In this document: piece after piece, positions 59,284-64,000 of the stretch | How positions within the stretch are numbered: the first letter of the stretch is position 1 | How the letters are laid out: every line of letters starts with the position of its first letter | Assembly (NCBI GenBank): GCA_947498625.1 | Contig: CANMKR010000003.1 | Location: 459,899 to 523,898 of the forward strand | Source of the DNA: an uncultured Kangiella sp. | GTDB taxonomy: Bacteria > Pseudomonadota > Gammaproteobacteria > Enterobacterales > Kangiellaceae | DNA: 64,000 bases | Reading direction: 5' to 3' | Notes under the pieces: generated by a model | What the model saw: only the letters and a program-made list of their open reading frames with translations | Databases searched by the model: none | What the model was told of the DNA's origin: nothing | Translations under genes and position numbers: made by a program

Positions 59284-59916
59284 TTAAGCTTTCTCGGCAG
59301 GACGAACAATTACGTCACCGCCGGTAGCGCCAGGTACGGCACCTTTGATTAATAACAAATTGCGTTCCGCATCAACACGTACAACTTCAAGAGTTTGTAC
59401 TGTTACGCGCTCCGCACCCATGTGGCCAGACATTTTCTTACCTTTGAATACGCGGCCAGGCGTTTGGTTTTGACCAATCGAACCTGGAGCACGGTGAGAA
59501 ACCGAGTTACCGTGAGTAGAATCTTGTCCACGGAAATTCCAACGTTTGATTGCGCCAGCGAAACCTTTACCTTTTGAAGTACCGGTTACGTCAACTTTTT
59601 GGCCAGCTTCAAAAGTTTCGACATTAATAGTGCCGCCAACTTCAAAACCTTCTAGTGTATCTACACGAAACTCCCACAAACCTCGTCCAGCTTCCACGCC
59701 TGCTTTCTTAAAGTGGCCTGCTTCTGCTTTAGTGATACGGTTTGCTTTACGGGTACCGGTAGTTACTTGAACCGCTTCGTAACCGTCAACGTCAGTTGTT
59801 TTCAACTGAGCGATACGGTTCGGATCGGCTTCTACTACGGTCACGGGAATAGAAACGCCGTCTTCAGTGAAGACACGAGTCATACCACGCTTTATACCTA
59901 CAATTCCGATAGCCAT
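59284..59916 (-). CDS. rplC: 50S ribosomal protein L3
   Basis: The 210-residue protein begins [20 protein letters not shown] and has the L3 signature [41 protein letters not shown] across residues ~125-165. The Gln in GQNQTPG is the site methylated by PrmB in other bacteria. A 73-base gap follows rpsJ. Confidence 0.99.
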   Translation of the reverse strand: MAIGIVGIKRGMTRVFTEDGVSIPVTVVEADPNRIAQLKTTDVDGYEAVQVTTGTRKANRITKAEAGHFKKAGVEAGRGLWEFRVDTLEGFEVGGTINVETFEAGQKVDVTGTSKGKGFAGAIKRWNFRGQDSTHGNSVSHRAPGSIGQNQTPGRVFKGKKMSGHMGAERVTVQTLEVVRVDAERNLLLIKGAVPGATGGDVIVRPAEKA

Positions 59917-59989
59917 GTTTTAACCTCTATAAAATGGTTATCAACCCAAATTCAGTGAGTGTTAGATTATTGAATAGTCCTAATCAGTC

Positions 59990-60301
59990 TTATGTAAGGC
60001 TAATTTGAACATCAACACCCGCTGCTAAATCTAATTTCATCAATGCATCAACTGTTTTCTCAGTTGGATCAATGATGTCTACTAAACGCTTGTGAGTACG
60101 GATTTCATACTGATCACGAGCATCTTTATTCACGTGTGGTGAAATCAAGATGGTGTAGCGCTCTTTACGAGTAGGTAAAGGGATAGGACCTTTAACCTGT
60201 GCACCAGTACGCTTAGCAGTGTTCACGATCTCTGAAGTTGATAAGTCAATCAACTTGTGATCGAATGCTTTCAATCTGATTCGAATACGTTGCTTTGCCA
60301 T
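59990..60301 (-). CDS. rpsJ: 30S ribosomal protein S10 (NusE)
   Basis: The 103-residue protein has [21 protein letters not shown], then [35 protein letters not shown], the S10 signature. Besides its ribosomal role it is NusE, partner of NusB in antitermination. It is the first gene of the S10 operon, preceded by a long leader and, unusually, not directly by tuf. An AGGAGTTCTTTGCA ribosome binding site precedes the ATG. Confidence 0.99.
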   Translation of the reverse strand: MAKQRIRIRLKAFDHKLIDLSTSEIVNTAKRTGAQVKGPIPLPTRKERYTILISPHVNKDARDQYEIRTHKRLVDIIDPTEKTVDALMKLDLAAGVDVQISLT

Positions 60302-60335
60302 TGCAAAGAACTCCTAAATTACATTTAAAGAACAT

Positions 60336-60373
60336 AAAAAACCGCTCCACCCTACTTCATTGAGGGGCGCGGT
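60336..60373 (-). promoter_or_regulatory. S10 leader hairpin with U-run (attenuator-like)
   Basis: On the minus strand ACCGC pairs with GCGGT, and an imperfect GC-rich inner stem (GCCCC region against GGGTGG) extends it. Six T follow at once. It lies about 35 bases before rpsJ and about 120 bases after the predicted start. The E. coli S10 leader has a U-rich attenuator hairpin controlled by L4 and NusA in the same relative place, so a similar role is likely. Confidence 0.6.
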
Positions 60374-60491
60374 AACCATTTATTAATCAGACTCAAATCG
60401 AGCCTGTTGTTAGCAAAATCAATAACTTATAAAGAAACTGCCTTGCAAGAACAACCCTAATTGTGGCAATGACGCCTACAAAGGGACGCGA

Positions 60492-60520
60492 ATTATAGGT
60501 GAATCCAACTCTAGACGCAA
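60492..60520 (-). promoter_or_regulatory. S10 operon promoter
   Basis: On the minus strand TTGCGT (60515-60520), a 17-base spacer and a perfect TATAAT (60492-60497) are followed by TCGCGTCCC, a GC-rich discriminator. The start would be near 60485, giving a leader of about 185 bases before rpsJ, close to the length of the E. coli S10 leader. Confidence 0.75.
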
Positions 60521-60543
60521 GCTAATTACCCGAATTAATTACA

Positions 60544-60569
60544 TAAAAAAAGCCAGCTATATGCTGGCT
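60544..60569 (-). terminator. Terminator of the DUF1800-DUF1501 pair
   Basis: A 7-bp stem AGCCAGC / GCTGGCT with a five-base loop at 60551-60569 is followed on the minus strand by seven T. It lies 20 bases after the DUF1501 stop and insulates the pair from the S10 promoter. Confidence 0.88.
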
Positions 60570-60588
60570 TTAACTTAAAAATGCAGGC

Positions 60589-61941
60589 CTAGAGCATATA
60601 ATTAATTGCATTGGCATTGAATGCATTTAAATTTGGCAGAATCGTCGATATTTGCGCGGGCTCTGCATCGAACCAATCCAATATTGGCTTACTGAATTGT
60701 TCAACCGATGTAGTTGGAATAATGCGGCCATCATTTCGATAATCATCCGGCCCCCCAATTTCCAAGCTAGGCATAGTGCCATAGATATCGCCACCACGTA
60801 CCATTCCTCCCATCATCAGTTGGTGATTGCCCCATGCATGATCCGTACCATCACCGTTGGATGTTAAAGTACGGCCAAACTCAGAGCTGGTGAAACTGGT
60901 GACTGAATTTTCCACACCCAACTCAACAGTTAGATCGTAGAAGTATTTCATTGCTTGGCTTATCTGACCTAATAATGCCGGCTGACGTGTATTTTGATCG
61001 TCATGAGTATCGAAACCACCCATCGCCACATAAAATACTTGGCGAGTCATACCCAGCTGCTCTCTAATAGCAATCATACGTCCTACCATTCGCAAACTTT
61101 CCGCAAGACGGTTTCGATCTTGCGGCAATGGCGTTGTAAAGTCCGCTAAATTATTGGTTAAATCTCCGACTTGCTCAATCAACTCCATGGTTCTCTTCTG
61201 AGTATCAGAAAATTCTTTTGTGAATGGATTACTGTAGTTGGTATCTAGTAAGGAGCGAAAAGCCGTTCTGCGATCCTGAGTCCAGTTTCTATCTGGGCGT
61301 ACATAGTTATAACGATCAAAACCATTACTTCCAATAGAAATATCAAGATTTTGGTCGCTCACTAACCATTTGGATCGACCACCAATAGACATGGCGGTTA
61401 ACAAAGCATTAGTATTATCCATCACTTTATAATCCATTAACCGTCCGCCCCAACCTGTTTTAGTGGTATCGGGATCACCATAACGCCACTGATCTTGCTG
61501 ATCGTTATGTGAAAACAGTTGTCTAGGTCTTGGCGTGGCAGGGTTTTCTAAAGAACCTTTAGTCACTGGCTGTATTAAATTCCCTACATTAGCCATTACC
61601 CCTAACTTACCATCCGAAAATAACTGCTGCATTTCGCTAAAAGCGGGATGAAAACCAAATTGAGGACCACCTGCAGTAATTGGATTAATCGGTAAAATAT
61701 CGCCTCTAGCCACCGCTAAGTTTTGTCGTGATGCCGAATATTCATTATATTCAAAATCACTTCTTGGGATGACCATGTTGAAGCCATCATTACCGCCTAA
61801 GAAGAAGATATTAACGATTGCTTTATAATCGGTTGGAGGAGCACCAGCCGCAATTAAAGGCTGCGACCAATTCATTAACCCCGCTGAAGCAATAGTTCCA
61901 GCACCTAATTTGAAAAAATCTCTACGATTCAATTTACTCAT
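60589..61941 (-). CDS. DUF1501 family protein, Tat-exported
   Basis: The start at 61941 gives MSKLNRRDFFKLGAGTIASAG, a twin-arginine signal with RRDFFK, so the protein is exported folded. DUF1501 landmarks follow: IFFLGGNDGFNMVIP near residue 45, GGFDTHDDQ in the second half, and SEFGRTLTSNGDGTDHAWGNHQLMMGG near 385. The family belongs to the alkaline phosphatase/sulfatase-like fold, and the Asp and His residues could bind metal, but no substrate is known. A TTG at 61980 would hide the signal. It lies 22 bases after its usual partner, DUF1800. Confidence 0.88.
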   Translation of the reverse strand: MSKLNRRDFFKLGAGTIASAGLMNWSQPLIAAGAPPTDYKAIVNIFFLGGNDGFNMVIPRSDFEYNEYSASRQNLAVARGDILPINPITAGGPQFGFHPAFSEMQQLFSDGKLGVMANVGNLIQPVTKGSLENPATPRPRQLFSHNDQQDQWRYGDPDTTKTGWGGRLMDYKVMDNTNALLTAMSIGGRSKWLVSDQNLDISIGSNGFDRYNYVRPDRNWTQDRRTAFRSLLDTNYSNPFTKEFSDTQKRTMELIEQVGDLTNNLADFTTPLPQDRNRLAESLRMVGRMIAIREQLGMTRQVFYVAMGGFDTHDDQNTRQPALLGQISQAMKYFYDLTVELGVENSVTSFTSSEFGRTLTSNGDGTDHAWGNHQLMMGGMVRGGDIYGTMPSLEIGGPDDYRNDGRIIPTTSVEQFSKPILDWFDAEPAQISTILPNLNAFNANAINYML

Positions 61942-61963
61942 ATGCTTTATCCAGTGATGGCTC

Positions 61964-63622
61964 CTATTGTTGAACTGCAAATTCAGGTGATGTAATAATT
62001 AAGCCAATCGCATCTGCGGCTTTCTCTTCAAAATTTTCTTCACCATAAGTTGCCATAAAATCTAGCGTTGCTTGTCTAAGCTCTGGGCTCATCTTTTCTG
62101 CCAGCAACAAAAGATCCAAGTGATCCAATAATGCTTCAGGATCAGAAGCTAAATCTCGCTCCCTCGTAATATTAATAAGTATGTCATCTGCATCTGGATT
62201 ATCATTTGCAAAGTTGTTCATACTTAAAACTCGCCAATGCAAATGATTGGTCATTTTCGCCATAGTGCCCTCAGAATGAATTTGCAGCTCTGGAGCAACC
62301 CAATCATTGTCTTTAAACTGACCTTGCGGCGCATAAAATGGCGAAAAGAAATTAAATACACTAGGCGACTGCAAAGGGCCTTGTGAAAAATCATTATTCA
62401 CCCAGCGGAAATCATAAATACCATTCGCAGCTTTACCATCAAAAGCTCTCCATAGTGCAGTTAAACGTAATAATGGCTCTTTAACTTTCCCAAAAACCCT
62501 ATCAGAACTTGTAGTTCCCGTTCGGGCTTCGTTATCCATCAATATGGCTTTTACCACCGCCTTCATATCTCCACGAATGCCGTTACCATTATTATTAAAA
62601 ATGGTAGCTACTCTTTGCACGTAAGCATTAGAAGGATTACTAGTAACTAATTTTTGAATTAACTGTTTTGAAATAAATGGACCCACATTTGGGTGATTAA
62701 AGATGTTATCCAAAGCCTGTTCTAAATCTTGTTCAGGCGTTTGTCCCGCAGGTAAAACCACCCCATTCAATAAGGTTTTTTCGCCGGTATCATGAAAATC
62801 AGGAAAAGCTTTCATCGGCCCTAACAAGTCTCGATCTTCACGCCACTCTTTAAAGCGATCCATATTACTCCAAGTCCAGCCGGTGAATACGTGAGCGAAA
62901 CCTTCAATTTCTGCTTGCCCATAGGTTGGTATTGTATTACCTTGCGCATCGGTTTTTACCGTGCCATCCAAATTCAATTCCACTAAGCCGATAGTAAATA
63001 ACTGCATTAATTCGCGCGCATAGTTCTCATCAGGGCGAATATTTTTATCAGGGTTTGGCTTTTCATTTCGCAGCATACTTAAGTATTCACCCATCACAGG
63101 GTTTAGCGTCACCGCTTCAATTAAGTCTCGATAATTCCCAAGGCCATTAATCAAAAGAACATCATAATAATTCGAAATGGATTTAGCGCCATTAATACCG
63201 TTACCATTAACACCAGACTGACCTATGACTAAAATTTGGCTAAGGGCAAAAGCAACTCTTTGACGTAACTGATCTTCAGCTCTAATAGAGCGCATCCACC
63301 AGGCATTAACGTGCTGACTCCAAGTGTCGTTATCCGCTATGGTGACAATGTAGTAATACCTTAAATGAGGGCTTGGTGATAAATTTAATTGCCTATCAAT
63401 CCAACCTTCAATGCCGCGATTAAGCACATCGTCAATATCATTTAACCGAGTGCCAAAAGTTGCTTGCTCGAGCAAAGTTACCGCCGCGGCCTTAGTTAAT
63501 GGTGGCGGAGGTGTACCGCCGGTCGGTGGCGGTGCGCCGCTATCCGTATCTGAATCCGAACCGCCGCCACAAGCGACTAGCAAAAAGGTTGCAACGCCGA
63601 CAATTAGACTTTTGATTTGCAT
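61964..63622 (-). CDS. DUF1800 family lipoprotein
   Basis: A lipoprotein signal has lipobox LVAC with Cys18, then a Gly/Ser/Asp/Pro-rich linker (about 19-43). The DUF1800 core follows: LLEQATFGTRLNDIDDVLNRGIEGWIDRQL near 50-80, the conserved RQRVAFALSQILV and ENYARELMQLFTIGL, and HVFTGWTW. DUF1800 and DUF1501 genes are almost always paired and their function is not known. With a lipid anchor and a Tat-exported partner, the pair should act in the periplasm or at the outer membrane. It lies between tuf and rpsJ. Confidence 0.88.
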   Translation of the reverse strand: MQIKSLIVGVATFLLVACGGGSDSDTDSGAPPPTGGTPPPPLTKAAAVTLLEQATFGTRLNDIDDVLNRGIEGWIDRQLNLSPSPHLRYYYIVTIADNDTWSQHVNAWWMRSIRAEDQLRQRVAFALSQILVIGQSGVNGNGINGAKSISNYYDVLLINGLGNYRDLIEAVTLNPVMGEYLSMLRNEKPNPDKNIRPDENYARELMQLFTIGLVELNLDGTVKTDAQGNTIPTYGQAEIEGFAHVFTGWTWSNMDRFKEWREDRDLLGPMKAFPDFHDTGEKTLLNGVVLPAGQTPEQDLEQALDNIFNHPNVGPFISKQLIQKLVTSNPSNAYVQRVATIFNNNGNGIRGDMKAVVKAILMDNEARTGTTSSDRVFGKVKEPLLRLTALWRAFDGKAANGIYDFRWVNNDFSQGPLQSPSVFNFFSPFYAPQGQFKDNDWVAPELQIHSEGTMAKMTNHLHWRVLSMNNFANDNPDADDILINITRERDLASDPEALLDHLDLLLLAEKMSPELRQATLDFMATYGEENFEEKAADAIGLIITSPEFAVQQ

Positions 63623-63860
63623 GATCTATATCCTATCTAAGCCCCAAAAATAATGGATATAGTGTAAATATAACCGACAACAATTACATCTAATGACTGC
63701 TCAGAATTGGTCATAATCTATAAACTGTGATTCTTTACGCCAAAAGATGAGACTTGGTTTGGCTTTTTGCAGCATTTTTAGAGCTTGGCAAAACACTACC
63801 CTCATTTGTATTGCTGCAATCTTGTTAAATCCATGCCTTTATTGCCAATTTTTGTCATAA
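63623..63860. other. Intergenic region between tuf and the DUF1800 gene
   Basis: Apart from the tuf terminator, the 302-base gap shows no gene, tRNA or repeat. On the minus strand TTGTTG and TATATC boxes 16 bases apart lie about 40-65 bases before the DUF1800 start and may be its promoter; the match is weak. Confidence 0.3.
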
Positions 63861-63886
63861 AAAAACCCTGCCGAAGCAGGGTTTTT
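63861..63886 (-). terminator. Terminator of tuf
   Basis: A perfect 11-bp stem AAAAACCCTGC / GCAGGGTTTTT with a CGAA tetraloop lies 38 bases after the tuf stop and ends in a T-run on the minus strand. It cuts tuf off from the genes downstream. Confidence 0.93.
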
Positions 63887-63924
63887 AAGATAGAACCAAG
63901 GTTCTAGCACTATTAAACTAAGAC

Positions 63925-64000
63925 TTATTCAAAGATCTTAGCAACAACACCAGCACCTACTGTACGGCCACCTTCACGGATTGCGAAACGTAAGCCTTCG
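63925..64000 (-). CDS. tuf: Elongation factor Tu, C-terminal end (partial)
   Basis: The minus strand reads EGLRFAIREGGRTVGAGVV, then AKIFE and a TAA stop at 63925-63927. This is the invariant C-terminus of EF-Tu, which brings aminoacyl-tRNA to the ribosome. The rest is beyond the right edge. In most gammaproteobacteria this tuf copy directly precedes rpsJ; here a terminator and two other genes lie between. Confidence 0.97.
   Translation of the reverse strand, partial: EGLRFAIREGGRTVGAGVVAKIFE

Noticed and set aside
46570..60301. Missing or rearranged ribosomal protein genes
   Set aside because: All genes from rpsJ to rplQ are present in canonical order, including rpmJ, which is short enough to be overlooked.
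1..64000. CRISPR array, prophage, insertion sequence, tRNA or rRNA gene
   Set aside because: No regularly spaced repeats, transposase or phage proteins, tRNA cloverleaf or rRNA sequence were recognised on either strand.

Overview
The window is a stretch of core genome from a low-to-mid GC gammaproteobacterium. The evidence is the complete S10-spc-alpha ribosomal protein cluster in enterobacterial order, the rpsU-dnaG-rpoD macromolecular synthesis cluster with yqeY inserted, the glyA-nrdR-rib-nusB-thiL-pgpA cluster, the xseB-ispA-dxs operon, and gammaproteobacteria-specific types such as RsmF, Cca with an HD domain, GspA/GspB and TIGR04211. Gene content and style suggest a marine member near Kangiellaceae; this is inference from protein resemblance, not a placement.

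Layout. 1-13753: the 3' end of an M48-type protease gene, a membrane GGDEF-EAL protein, a phosphate/polyphosphate group (CYTH-CHAD triphosphatase, divergent DUF47 protein plus Pit transporter), an SH3 membrane protein, PutA, RsmF, and an orphan GspA-GspB pair. 13884-20144: a DUF4124 protein, Cca with a coupled secreted protein of unknown function, then a tightly overlapping minus-strand operon (folB, folK, pteridine reductase, MidA-type methyltransferase, small membrane protein, uppP). 20250-25315: PlsY, an MFS pump, NhaA, an AraC/GyrI-like regulator and TsaD. 25321-30351: a REP-like repeat, then rpsU, yqeY, dnaG, rpoD. 30378-34930: DUF4097, AsmA and GlnS. 35107-38135: the isoprenoid operon. 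38152-45117: pgpA, thiL, nusB, riboflavin genes, nrdR and glyA on the minus strand. 45221-46500: a lipoprotein lytic transglycosylase and a pseudo-receiver protein. 46570-60301: 28 ribosomal protein, rpoA and secY genes on the minus strand. 60589-63622: a DUF1501/DUF1800 pair. 63925-64000: the C-terminus of EF-Tu.

How the parts work together. Most of the window serves translation, transcription, replication initiation and cofactor supply (flavin, folate/pterin, thiamine, isoprenoid). Promoters can be read for the S10, spc, alpha and rpsU units. All have a GC-rich stretch just after the -10 element, as expected for stringent control. The S10 leader has a hairpin plus U-run resembling the known attenuator.

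The points most worth a second look are a RibBA whose GTP cyclohydrolase II half has lost its zinc cysteines, a receiver-like protein lacking the phosphoacceptor, the DUF1501/DUF1800 pair placed between tuf and rpsJ, and several small unknown proteins translationally coupled to housekeeping genes. I saw no CRISPR array, rRNA, tRNA, prophage or insertion sequence, and no clearly new multi-gene system.
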